Source of the DNA: Planctomycetota bacterium
GTDB lineage: Bacteria; Planctomycetota; Phycisphaerae; Phycisphaerales; UBA1924
Direction of reading: 5' to 3'
NCBI GenBank assembly: GCA_003696675.1
Contig: RFGH01000154.1
Span: 1 to 32,096, forward strand
DNA length: 32,096 nucleotides
This document shows positions 1-5,813 of this stretch, piece by piece. The notes beneath the pieces were generated by a model. It did no database searches, was not told where the DNA came from, and saw nothing but the letters and a program-made list of their open reading frames with translations. The position numbers and the translations under genes are program-made. Numbering within the stretch: the first letter of the stretch is position 1; each line of letters begins with the position of its first letter.

Positions 1-783
1 GCGGTGGTGTTCGGGGGGTGGGTCGGTGTGACGAGCGCGGTGCTGACGCTGCTGATCCTCGTGGTCAGCGAGATCATCCCGAAGACGATCGGCGCGGTGC
101 ACGCGCGGCGTCTGGCGGCGCCGACGGTGTGGATGATCGGTCAGATGATCTGGATCAGCTACCCGGTGGTGGTGTCGCTGGAGGTCATCGGGCGGCTGTT
201 CAAGGCGGGGGGGCACGACGGGGTGCCGACGCGGCGCGAGATCGAGATCATGGCGGAGCTGGCGCGATCGGGCGGGGCGATCGATCCGAGCGAGAGCCGG
301 GTGATCCAGAACCTGTTGCGTCTGCGCGAGAAGAAGGTCAGGGAGGTGATGACGCCGCGGACAGTGGTGTTCATGCTTCCGGAGAGCATGACGGTGAGCG
401 AGGCGGTGCGGGAGCACCCGAAGATGGTGTTCAGCCGGGTGCCGCTGATGGGGGAGAGCGCGGACGACATCCGGGGGCTGGTGCTGCGGGCGGAGATTTT
501 TCAGCGGGCCGCGGCGGGCGAGGGCGATGCCACGCTCGGCTCGTTCGCGCGGGCGATCGAGGTGGTGCCCGAGTCGGCGACGCTTCTGACGGCGATGAGT
601 CGGTTCGGTCAGTCGAGCCAGCACTTGTTCCTGGTGGTGGACGAGTATGGTGGCACGGAGGGCGTGCTGACGCTGGAGGACGTGCTCGAGACGGTGCTGG
701 GAACCGAGATCGTGGACGAGCTGGACCCTGCGCCGGACATGCAGGAAGTGGCGCGGCGCGGGCGGGGCGACGCGGAGGGCTGA
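1..783 (+). CDS. CNNM/HlyC-CorC-type membrane protein with paired CBS domains (5' end outside window)
   Basis: The reading frame is open from base 1, so the gene is 5'-truncated; 260 codons remain. The first ~65 residues look like the end of a DUF21/CNNM transmembrane domain: hydrophobic segments around the motif SEIIPKTIGA, which resembles the family's E-x-x-PK-x-x-G signature. An acidic/basic linker follows, then a tandem CBS (Bateman) pair at about residues 110-235, containing VREVMTPRTVVFMLP and the DEYGGTEGVLTLEDVLE signature. The protein stops about 25 residues after the second CBS, so the CorC_HlyC domain that often follows is absent. Family members are linked to Mg/Co or Na-coupled Mg transport and the CBS pair binds adenine nucleotides; the substrate here cannot be told. 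Confidence 0.85.
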   Translation, partial: AVVFGGWVGVTSAVLTLLILVVSEIIPKTIGAVHARRLAAPTVWMIGQMIWISYPVVVSLEVIGRLFKAGGHDGVPTRREIEIMAELARSGGAIDPSESRVIQNLLRLREKKVREVMTPRTVVFMLPESMTVSEAVREHPKMVFSRVPLMGESADDIRGLVLRAEIFQRAAAGEGDATLGSFARAIEVVPESATLLTAMSRFGQSSQHLFLVVDEYGGTEGVLTLEDVLETVLGTEIVDELDPAPDMQEVARRGRGDAEG

Positions 784-915
784 GCGGCGGGATTTTCCCG
801 GACGCGGGCCGGTTGTGCGGGCTGGGGCGAGCGAGTCCGGGCCGGTAAGCGGTTCGGCCATAGGTATTTACGACTGTCGCCTGTTGTCACCTCAAACCGG
901 GTGTAGTTTCCCCAT

Positions 916-973
916 GCGGCGTGGATGGGGCCATTGTGTGCGGCCCTCCGGATGGGATAGGCGTCCACGCCGC
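916..973 (+). promoter_or_regulatory. Inverted repeat in the 5' leader of the dockerin-like gene
   Basis: A perfect 10-bp inverted repeat (GCGGCGTGGA at 916-925, TCCACGCCGC at 964-973) encloses a smaller GGGCC/GGCCC pair. It ends 17 nt before the SD-like AGGAGA (990-995) of the gene starting at 1002. If transcribed it would form a two-tier stem just upstream of the ribosome site. A transcription start is not obvious: TTGTCA near 890 is a possible -35, but no good -10 follows at the right spacing. Confidence 0.35.
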
Positions 974-1001
974 CGTGACCGAGATCAACAGGAGAGATGA
1001 G

Positions 1002-2345
1002 ATGAAGCAGGCTGTTCTTTGCCTTGTTGGCTGCTCGCTGGCCGGTTCGATCGCTTCGGCGCAGGACTTCGAGGCGGTGCGTCGCGGGCAGACCGCGCTG
1101 ATCGATGTGGTGATGGTGGACAACACCGCGTCGGGCGGCTCGTACAGCGATGTCATCAACGCGGGTGTGTTCAACTTCGAGTACACCGATGTGGACGGCC
1201 TACGCGGCAGCGGCCAGTTCGCCGGGCCTCGGTTCTCGACCTTCTGCGCCGAGCTGCAGAACGTGCGGAACGGCAACCGTCTGTATGAAGTGATCCAGGT
1301 GACGGAGGGCCCGAACCCCGAGACGCTGAACGGCGAGGAGCCGTATGACGCGGCGGACGAAGCCGAGCTGAACGCGGTGGTGGCCGCGGCGATCCGGCTG
1401 GGCTGGATCAACTGGGACCTGTCCGCGACGGATATGACCACGACGACTCTGCGTGCGGCGATCCAGATTGGGATCTGGAAGACGCTGTTCGACAACAGTG
1501 ACTTCACGGTGCTCGACTCGGTGGTCGAGGCGGCGGTCTTCGAGCTGGAGGCCGAGGCGGCGGCGGCGCCCGAGGCGCGCGTTCCCGGCCTGCGGCTGAT
1601 GTCGAACCCCGACACGCAGGACATGCTCTACATCCTGGACGACCAGCCGCCGGTGCTGATCTGCGACGCCGAGATCGTGACCGAGCCGAGCTACTGCCCC
1701 TGCGACTGGAACCAGGACGGGCGGACCGACTGGAAGGACCTGGTGGCGTTCCTGCGGGCGTATGACTGCGGCGACGCGGACTTCAACAACGACGGGCGGA
1801 CCAACTTCCGCGACCTGTGCGACTTCATGAAGTGCTACCAAGCCGCGAAGTGGGACAAGGGCGACTGCGGCAAGGGCGGCAAGGACGACGACTCCGTGCT
1901 GTGGCAGATCTCCTACAGCGCCGAGGACGATAGCGGCGAGGTGATCTACGACGCGTATATCGAGACCGAGTGCGAGCAGATCCCGGTGATGAATGGCGAG
2001 ATCATCGAGCTGCGGTGCTTCGATCCGAGCGACCGTCGCCCGCCGCAGTGCGGCTCGGAGATCATCGACAACCGCCTCGTGATCACCGCGAGCGAGGCCC
2101 GTCTGGTGGTCATCGCCCGCGACTCGGCCGGCAACGAGGTCGACTGCGGCAAGGTGCTGTGCGAGCCCAAGGCCGATGATCACAACGATTGCGACCATGG
2201 CCACGGCCACGGCGGCAAGGGCGGTCACGACAAGGACTGCGACGATGACCACAAGGGTGGCAAGGGCGGAAAAGGCGGCAAGGGCGGAAAAGGCGGCAAG
2301 GGTGGCAAGGGCGGAAAGGGAGGCAAAGGCGGCAAGGGCTGCTGA
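1002..2345 (+). CDS. Exported protein with thioester-like motif, dockerin/EF-hand-like pair and Gly-Gly-Lys tail
   Basis: 447 aa. ATG at 1002 is chosen because AGGAGA lies 7 nt upstream and a signal peptide (MKQAVLCLVGCSLAGSIASA-Q) begins there; the frame is open further upstream without a better start. Residues ~25-215 carry FSTFCAEL (Cys82) and AAIQIGIW (Gln155), a Cys and Gln arrangement like that of thioester (TED) adhesin domains and related planctomycete surface proteins. Residues 232-280 hold two EF-hand-like loops, DWNQDGRTDWKD and DFNNDGRTNFRD, flanked by several Cys, as in dockerin type I. After a Cys-containing domain (about 300-388), the end is His/Asp-rich and then nine Gly-Gly-Lys triplets plus Gly-Cys. 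No PEP-CTERM or LPXTG is seen. Likely extracellular and calcium-binding; partner unknown. Confidence 0.75.
   Translation: MKQAVLCLVGCSLAGSIASAQDFEAVRRGQTALIDVVMVDNTASGGSYSDVINAGVFNFEYTDVDGLRGSGQFAGPRFSTFCAELQNVRNGNRLYEVIQVTEGPNPETLNGEEPYDAADEAELNAVVAAAIRLGWINWDLSATDMTTTTLRAAIQIGIWKTLFDNSDFTVLDSVVEAAVFELEAEAAAAPEARVPGLRLMSNPDTQDMLYILDDQPPVLICDAEIVTEPSYCPCDWNQDGRTDWKDLVAFLRAYDCGDADFNNDGRTNFRDLCDFMKCYQAAKWDKGDCGKGGKDDDSVLWQISYSAEDDSGEVIYDAYIETECEQIPVMNGEIIELRCFDPSDRRPPQCGSEIIDNRLVITASEARLVVIARDSAGNEVDCGKVLCEPKADDHNDCDHGHGHGGKGGHDKDCDDDHKGGKGGKGGKGGKGGKGGKGGKGGKGGKGC
2212..2343 (+). repeat. Low-complexity GGCAAGGGC/GGCGGAAAA tandem array coding for the Gly-Gly-Lys tail
   Basis: Imperfect 9-bp units built from GGCAAGGGC, GGCGGAAAA and GGTGGCAAG run in frame to the stop codon. 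They encode nine consecutive Gly-Gly-Lys triplets followed by Gly-Cys, after an upstream stretch rich in Gly, Lys, His and Asp. The period is a multiple of three, so unit gain or loss would keep the frame. Confidence 0.85.
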
Positions 2346-2378
2346 GCACGAACGCCCCGCGTGAAGTGATATCGAAAC

Positions 2379-2411
2379 GAGCACGCCCCCGCGGGGGCGT
2401 GCTCTGCTTTT
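2379..2411 (+). terminator. Rho-independent terminator after the dockerin-like gene
   Basis: A perfect 12-bp stem (GAGCACGCCCCC at 2379-2390, GGGGGCGTGCTC at 2393-2404) with a 2-nt centre (GC) is followed by TGCTTTT. It lies 33 nt after the stop at 2345 and 20 nt beyond the 3' end of the opposing lipoprotein gene, so it may serve both directions, although the T-run is on the plus strand. Confidence 0.8.
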
Positions 2412-2431
2412 GCGAGGAGGTTCTGGGCGGC

Positions 2432-2836
2432 TCAGAGCCGGAGGGTGGCGAGGATGGTCTCGAGCGCCGCGCGGGCGCGGTTCTCGTTCTGCGGCCAGAT
2501 GTCGATGCGGAGGACGGTGCCCTGCCCCTCGTAGGCGGCGCGGAGGGTGAGTTTGTCGTAGCCCAGGCTGGGCGGCGCGAGGGCGACGAGTTTGCCTTCC
2601 TGCGGCGTGGCCTCGGCGGACTGGATGGCATGGCCCTGGCGTTCGAGGGTGGCGCGGGCGGCGATGATGGCGGTTTCAACGCGGGTGCCGGGGGGAAGAT
2701 CGGCGGTGAGGCGGCCGAACTGGTAGGTGGCGGGAATGGGCGTGGCCCCGTGCCAGGCCCGCGAGGCGCGGACAGGCACCGGGCCGCAGGCGGGGAGCAG
2801 GGCGAGCAGGGCGAGGGGGATCAGGGCGCGTCGCAT
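2432..2836 (-). CDS. Small lipoprotein of unknown function
   Basis: 134 aa. The start at 2836 begins a clear lipoprotein signal, MRRALIPLALLALLPAC, with lipobox LPAC and acylated Cys17. The frame is open upstream to 2944, but that stretch runs into hairpin DNA and has no signal. The mature part (about 115 residues) has the alternating hydrophobic pattern of a small alpha/beta domain: RLTADLPPGTRVETAIIAARATLERQGH, then KLVALAPPSLGYDKLTLRAAYEGQGTVLRIDIWPQ, ending in a helix. This resembles small DUF3568-like lipoproteins, but that is a guess. No convincing SD. It is convergent with the dockerin-like gene. Confidence 0.7.
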   Translation of the reverse strand: MRRALIPLALLALLPACGPVPVRASRAWHGATPIPATYQFGRLTADLPPGTRVETAIIAARATLERQGHAIQSAEATPQEGKLVALAPPSLGYDKLTLRAAYEGQGTVLRIDIWPQNENRARAALETILATLRL

Positions 2837-2910
2837 GGGGATGGGATCGGCGGGCTCGGGGCGGAGACTGGAAAGATGGCGGGCAGGCTCGGAGACGCGG
2901 TACGGGTTCA

Positions 2911-2968
2911 ACCTCCCCCCTCCGTCACGGCTGCGCCGTGCCACCTCCCCCGTCGGCGACGGGGGAGG
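2911..2968. repeat. REP-like double hairpin
   Basis: Two adjacent stem-loops: CACGGC/GCCGTG (2926-2931 and 2935-2940), then an 11-bp perfect stem CCTCCCCCGTC/GACGGGGGAGG (2944-2954 and 2958-2968) with a 3-nt loop. The motif ACCTCCCCC occurs twice (2911 and 2943). This is the style of extragenic palindromic repeats in GC-rich bacteria. It lies just beyond the terminator of the minus-strand RNA described at 2973-3302. Confidence 0.5.
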
Positions 2969-2972
2969 AATG

Positions 2973-3003
2973 AAAAAAGCCGCCTCCCGGTTGGGAAGGC
3001 GGC
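2973..3003 (-). terminator. Rho-independent terminator of the minus-strand RNA unit
   Basis: On the minus strand, GCCGCC-T-TCCC pairs with GGGA-GGCGGC across an AACC loop (3003-2979) and is followed at once by six T (2978-2973). It separates the small RNA/sORF unit from the lipoprotein gene downstream. Confidence 0.85.
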
Positions 3004-3069
3004 CGTAGGAATGATGCGAAGCATCACCTGCTTGTTGGGCTGCGTAACGGGCAACCCCGTCGAGCTGCC

Positions 3070-3108
3070 TTAGCGGCGCAGCCCTTTGGTACAGTCACAA
3101 TCGAACAC
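3070..3108 (-). CDS. Tiny ORF (12 aa, MFDCDCTKGLRR) with an exceptionally strong SD
   Basis: GTG at 3108, stop TAA at 3072-3070. It is preceded at ideal spacing by AAAGGAGGTGATCC, with seven nt between AGGAGG and the GTG. The peptide has a Cys-Asp-Cys core and a basic end. Its last codons (GGG CTG CGC) form one side of an 8-bp stem with CGCAGCCC downstream, so translation and RNA folding should interfere. I do not recognise the peptide. It could be a functional micro-peptide, a leader peptide or a ribosome-docking element. Confidence 0.5.
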   Translation of the reverse strand: MFDCDCTKGLRR

Positions 3109-3123
3109 TGGATCACCTCCTTT
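3108..3123 (-). promoter_or_regulatory. Extended Shine-Dalgarno, 16-nt complement of the 16S rRNA 3' end
   Basis: The plus strand reads CTGGATCACCTCCTTT, which is the conserved 3' end of bacterial 16S rRNA. The minus-strand RNA would therefore carry AAAGGAGGTGATCCAG, able to pair with 16 nt of that sequence instead of the usual 4-7. It decides the GTG start of the 12-residue ORF. The organism's own 16S gene is not in the window, so the match is to the conserved sequence. Confidence 0.75.
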
Positions 3124-3308
3124 GGCACGAGCCATCCCAGCCGACGCGGTTGACTGGCCGCCGCCGGGTTCCTGCCCCCCGGGCCGTCGCCCGGGGCTCA
3201 TCGCCCGTGGACCACCACGATGTGGTGGTCACGGTCGTCGCGATCGTGCCCGGTGCGTTGGCGGTGGTTCTCACCCCTCGGTGATCGGGCCGGTGCCGCG
3301 ATATTGTC

Positions 3309-3336
3309 ATTATCCAAATACCGGTGATCGGTGCAA
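3309..3336 (-). promoter_or_regulatory. Candidate sigma70-type promoter for the minus-strand RNA
   Basis: Minus strand: -35-like TTGCAC (3336-3331), 16-nt spacer, -10-like GATAAT (3314-3309, five of six consensus bases). Predicted start is near 3302, in an AT-rich patch of otherwise GC-rich DNA. The -35 is weak. Confidence 0.45.
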
Positions 3337-3382
3337 GTCGGATGCGGCTTCGGTGGAATTTTGAGAGAAACGCCCGACGGGA

Positions 3383-3568
3383 TCAGGATTCGAACTCCTC
3401 GAACGCGCCCTTGGCGGCCTCCTCGTTGAGGTACTTCTGGAAGTCGGCCATCTTGTACGAGATGAAGCAGAAGGCGTGGTGGAGGGTGAGCCACTCGATG
3501 TCGGTGGGGTCCTCATCGAGGTCCTTGCGGAGACGGTTGAGCTCGGCGAGCATGGTTTCGGCTTTCAT
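3383..3568 (-). CDS. Small acidic protein of unknown function (61 aa)
   Basis: The start at 3568 (MKAETMLAELNRLRKDLDE) is preferred over the longer open frame to 3691, because a -10-like TATACT ends 6 nt upstream and the extra N-terminus is Arg/Pro-rich and overlaps the promoter of the divergent amidase gene. The protein is mostly helical by eye and acidic, with a central aromatic/hydrophobic stretch (IEWLTLHHAFCFISYKMADFQKYL) and an acidic end (FEEFES). No signal, membrane segment or known motif. The coding pattern looks genuine. Divergent from the amidase gene with 70 bp between starts. Confidence 0.65.
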   Translation of the reverse strand: MKAETMLAELNRLRKDLDEDPTDIEWLTLHHAFCFISYKMADFQKYLNEEAAKGAFEEFES

Positions 3569-3574
3569 AGGGGG

Positions 3575-3580
3575 AGTATA
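3575..3580 (-). promoter_or_regulatory. -10 element (TATACT) suggesting a leaderless start at 3568
   Basis: TATACT on the minus strand lies 6 nt before the ATG, with CCCCCT between and no SD. Transcription would begin at or next to the start codon. A matching -35 is not clear. Confidence 0.45.
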
Positions 3581-3627
3581 GGAAACGGGGATCTGCCGCT
3601 TGCGACCGGTGGCTGGTGGCTGTTTCC

Positions 3628-3633
3628 TACGAT
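3628..3633 (+). promoter_or_regulatory. -10-like TACGAT suggesting a leaderless start at 3639
   Basis: TACGAT ends 5 nt before the ATG of the amidase gene and there is no SD. TTGCGA at 3600-3605 is too far (22 nt) for a standard -35, so the promoter is incomplete by consensus. Confidence 0.35.
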
Positions 3634-3638
3634 GCTTC

Positions 3639-4436
3639 ATGCGAGCGCACCTCGTGCAGATGGACATCGTTTGGGAGGACCGGGCGGCCAATCACGCGCT
3701 GGTGGAGCGGATGCTCGACCCTGTGGACATCCGGGCGGGTGACTTGGTAGTGCTGCCGGAGTTGTTCGATGTGGGCTTCAGCCTGAACCTCGAGGCCGCG
3801 CCGGACAAAGCGGATGAGACGCTGCGGTTTCTGCTGCGGCTGGCGGACGACCTGGGCGTCACGATCCACGGCTCGCGGGCGGTGCGGCGGTGTGACTGCG
3901 ACAAGGCGCTGAACACGGTGCTGGTCGCCGCCCCGGGTGACGGCGAGGGTGCGGTGCTGTGCGAGTACGCCAAGGTGCACCCGTTCTCGTACGGGCGGGA
4001 GCCGGAGAGCTACACCGGCGGCCAGCGGGTGGAGATGTACGACTGGGCGAGCGGGGACGAGCGGCTGCGGGTGTGCCCGGCGGTGTGCTACGACCTGCGG
4101 TTCCCCGAGTTGTTCCGGATCGGGGCGATGCGGGGGGCGGAGTGCTTTGCGCTGGGCGCGAACTGGCCGGCGGCGCGGCAGGCGCACTGGCGGGCGCTGC
4201 TGATCGCGCGGGCGATCGAGAACCAAGCGGTGGTGTTCGGGGTGAACCGGGTAGGGAACGACCCGTTCATCGAGTACGCGGGCGGGACGATCGCGGTGTC
4301 GGCGAAGGGCGAGGTGCTTGGGGAACTCGGCGACGCCGCGGGGGTGCTGACGGTGGAGGTGGACCCGGGGGCCGTGCGGTCGTGGCGGGAGACATTTCCG
4401 GCGTTGAAGGATGTGCGGCTGCGTGAGATCCGTTGA
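3639..4436 (+). CDS. Nitrilase-superfamily carbon-nitrogen hydrolase (omega-amidase-like)
   Basis: 265 aa. Start at 3639 (MRAHLVQMDIVWED), matching the usual family N-terminus; the frame stays open to 3600, but that extension overlaps the -10 element. The catalytic triad is visible: Glu41 in VVLPELFDVGF, Lys112 in YAKVHPFSYG and Cys150 in CPAVCYDLRFPELF. The F-x-GREPE-x-Y-x-G context after the Lys and the R-x-ENQ-x-x-VFGVNRVG segment fit the omega-amidase/NIT2/YafV branch, which hydrolyses the amides of alpha-ketoglutaramate and alpha-ketosuccinamate. The substrate is inferred from this branch. Single gene, cytosolic, convergent with the dehydratase gene. Confidence 0.85.
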   Translation: MRAHLVQMDIVWEDRAANHALVERMLDPVDIRAGDLVVLPELFDVGFSLNLEAAPDKADETLRFLLRLADDLGVTIHGSRAVRRCDCDKALNTVLVAAPGDGEGAVLCEYAKVHPFSYGREPESYTGGQRVEMYDWASGDERLRVCPAVCYDLRFPELFRIGAMRGAECFALGANWPAARQAHWRALLIARAIENQAVVFGVNRVGNDPFIEYAGGTIAVSAKGEVLGELGDAAGVLTVEVDPGAVRSWRETFPALKDVRLREIR

Positions 4437-4440
4437 GACC

Positions 4441-4693
4441 GAACGCAAAGGGCGCAAAAGTCACGCAGAGATCGCAGAGCAGGAATTCGGGTTTTAAAGC
4501 GAAGGTCGCGAAGGACTCGAAGCGGATTACGAGCAGCCCAACGCCATTGACATCGCTGCGACTGAATTCTTCCATGCACAGAGATAAGCGTGGAATGGTC
4601 TCCGAGCGCAGGAAATCGCTTCGAGTCCTTCGCGACCTTCGCGTTTAGATTCTTCTCCGCGTACTCTGCGTGATCTCTGCGTCCTCTGCGTTC
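4441..4693. repeat. Imperfect ~80-bp inverted repeat filling a convergent intergenic gap (MITE/REP-like)
   Basis: The left arm (4441 to about 4526) and the right arm (about 4615-4693, reversed) align almost end to end. Both begin GAACGCA-AGG-CGCA, continue with repeated CGCAGAG words, and end with GCGAAGGTCGCGAAGGACTC plus GAAGC. The inner arms (4496-4523 and 4618-4646) are nearly identical; the outer arms have drifted. The spacer is about 90 bp without a gene. The element starts 4 nt after the amidase stop and reaches into the stop codon of the dehydratase. The transcript would fold into a long hairpin from either side. Confidence 0.75.
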
Positions 4694-5762
4694 AGTCCCT
4701 CTCTTCCGCAATCGCCCGAAGGTCCGGGATCGCGTCGAGGTCGAGGTTGCCGCCGGTGATGACCACGGCGATGTTCTTGCCGCGGATCTGGTCGGGGTTG
4801 CGTTCGGCGTCTTGGAGGAGCCCGGCGAGTGCGAGGGCGCCGGTGGGCTCGACGACGAGGCGCATTCGCTCCAGGTAGAGGAACATGGCCCGCGCGAGGG
4901 CCGGGTCCCCCACGGTTTCCATGCGGTCAACCCGCTTGAGGATGATCGGCAGCGTGTGACGCCCGGCGTAGTGGGTGCGGGCGCCGTCGGCGATGGTGGC
5001 GGGGTTGTGGACGGTGCGCAGGACGCCGTCGGCGAAGGAGCGGGTGATGTCGTCGCCGAGGGCGGGCTCGACTCCGATGACCTCGCAGTCGGGCGCGAGA
5101 GCCTTGAAGACGGTGGCGCAGCCCGAGAGCACGCCGCCGCCGCCGGTGCAGACATACAGGCGATCGAGCGGGCTGTGGTCGCGTTCGACGGCCTGGTCGA
5201 TGAGTTCGAGGGCGAGGGTGCCCTGCCCGGCGATGATGTCGGGGTGGTCGTACGGCGGGATCAGGGTCAGGCCCTCTTCCTCGGCGATGCGGGCCCCCAC
5301 TTCCTCGCGTTGTTGTTCGTTGGAGTCGTAGGCGACGACGCGGGAGCCGTCGGGGGCGCACTGCAGATAGGCCTCGGTGGCGGCGCGTTTGGTTTTCGGC
5401 GCGTTGGTGGGCATCACGATGACGGCGCGGATGCCGAGCAGTGCGGCGGCCAACGCCACGCCCTGGGCGTGGTTGCCCGAGGAATAGGCGATCACGCCGC
5501 CGGTGTTCTTCGGCAGTTTGCTCAGCGCGTTGTAGGCCCCGCGGAACTTGAACGCGCCGACGCGCTGGAGGTTCTCGCACTTGAAGAGGACATTGGCGCC
5601 GGTCAGGCCGTTGATCGTGCGCGAGGTGACGACCGGCGTGCGATGGGCGATGCCGGCGATGCGATCGGCCGCGGCGCGGACATGGTCGAGCGTGACGGCG
5701 TCGAGGAGCGAGAAATCGGGGGTGGCGCCGTCAGTCCATGGGTCGCTCGGGGCGGTGGTCAT
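4692..5762 (-). CDS. Threonine/serine dehydratase, PLP fold type II, no regulatory domain
   Basis: 356 aa. It deaminates threonine (or serine) to the 2-oxo acid, feeding isoleucine synthesis or amino-acid breakdown. PLP Lys72 lies in GAFKFRGAYNAL; the SSGNHAQG substrate loop is at 94-101; the phosphate-binding GGGG loop is at 207-210 (TGGGGVLSG). It ends soon after the catalytic domain, so the ACT-like regulatory domain of long IlvA enzymes is missing, as in TdcB-type enzymes and serine racemases; those alternatives cannot be excluded. TAGAAT lies 5 nt before the ATG with no SD, suggesting a leaderless mRNA. The stop codon is the edge of the inverted repeat at 4441-4693. Confidence 0.9.
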   Translation of the reverse strand: MTTAPSDPWTDGATPDFSLLDAVTLDHVRAAADRIAGIAHRTPVVTSRTINGLTGANVLFKCENLQRVGAFKFRGAYNALSKLPKNTGGVIAYSSGNHAQGVALAAALLGIRAVIVMPTNAPKTKRAATEAYLQCAPDGSRVVAYDSNEQQREEVGARIAEEEGLTLIPPYDHPDIIAGQGTLALELIDQAVERDHSPLDRLYVCTGGGGVLSGCATVFKALAPDCEVIGVEPALGDDITRSFADGVLRTVHNPATIADGARTHYAGRHTLPIILKRVDRMETVGDPALARAMFLYLERMRLVVEPTGALALAGLLQDAERNPDQIRGKNIAVVITGGNLDLDAIPDLRAIAEERD

Positions 5763-5767
5763 GGCCG

Positions 5768-5773
5768 ATTCTA
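5768..5773 (-). promoter_or_regulatory. -10 element (TAGAAT) suggesting a leaderless start at 5762
   Basis: TAGAAT (five of six consensus bases) ends 5 nt upstream of the dehydratase ATG; no SD is present. No clear -35. Confidence 0.4.
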
Positions 5774-5813
5774 TTGGTATCGGAGTCGGCCGCCTGTTCC
5801 CGTGCGAACAGGC

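Larger units (their letters stand above)
2973..3302 (-). ncRNA. Candidate structured small RNA/mRNA of ~330 nt carrying a 12-residue ORF
   Basis: No conventional gene fits 2837-3382, but the minus strand shows a bounded unit: a promoter-like pair at 3336-3309, structured RNA, a tiny ORF with a very strong ribosome site, and a terminator at 3003-2973. Hairpins in transcript order are GACCACCAC/GTGGTGGTC (3229-3209), CCCCGGGC-GACG-GCCCGGGG (about 3197-3178), GGGCTGCG/CGCAGCCC (around 3083 and 3040), TGATGC/GCATCA (about 3026-3012), then the terminator stem. It does not match features I know for tmRNA, RNase P, SRP or 6S RNA. It could be a small mRNA, a leader/attenuator whose target has been separated from it, or a dual-function RNA. 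The extent is inferred from promoter and terminator only. Confidence 0.55.

Noticed and set aside
2212-2343. CRISPR-like or non-coding satellite repeat
   Set aside because: Units are 9 bp, in frame, without spacers, and code for the C-terminal tail of the exported protein.
3108-3123. Plus-strand CTGGATCACCTCCTTT as the 3' end of a real 16S rRNA gene
   Set aside because: The bases just upstream do not continue into the conserved 16S sequence, and no rRNA follows on either side. On the minus strand it is positioned as an SD for a GTG start.
2973-3302. tmRNA (ssrA)
   Set aside because: Length is similar, but there is no tRNA-like acceptor/T arm, the ORF has its own strong SD and start codon, and the peptide does not end like a proteolysis tag.
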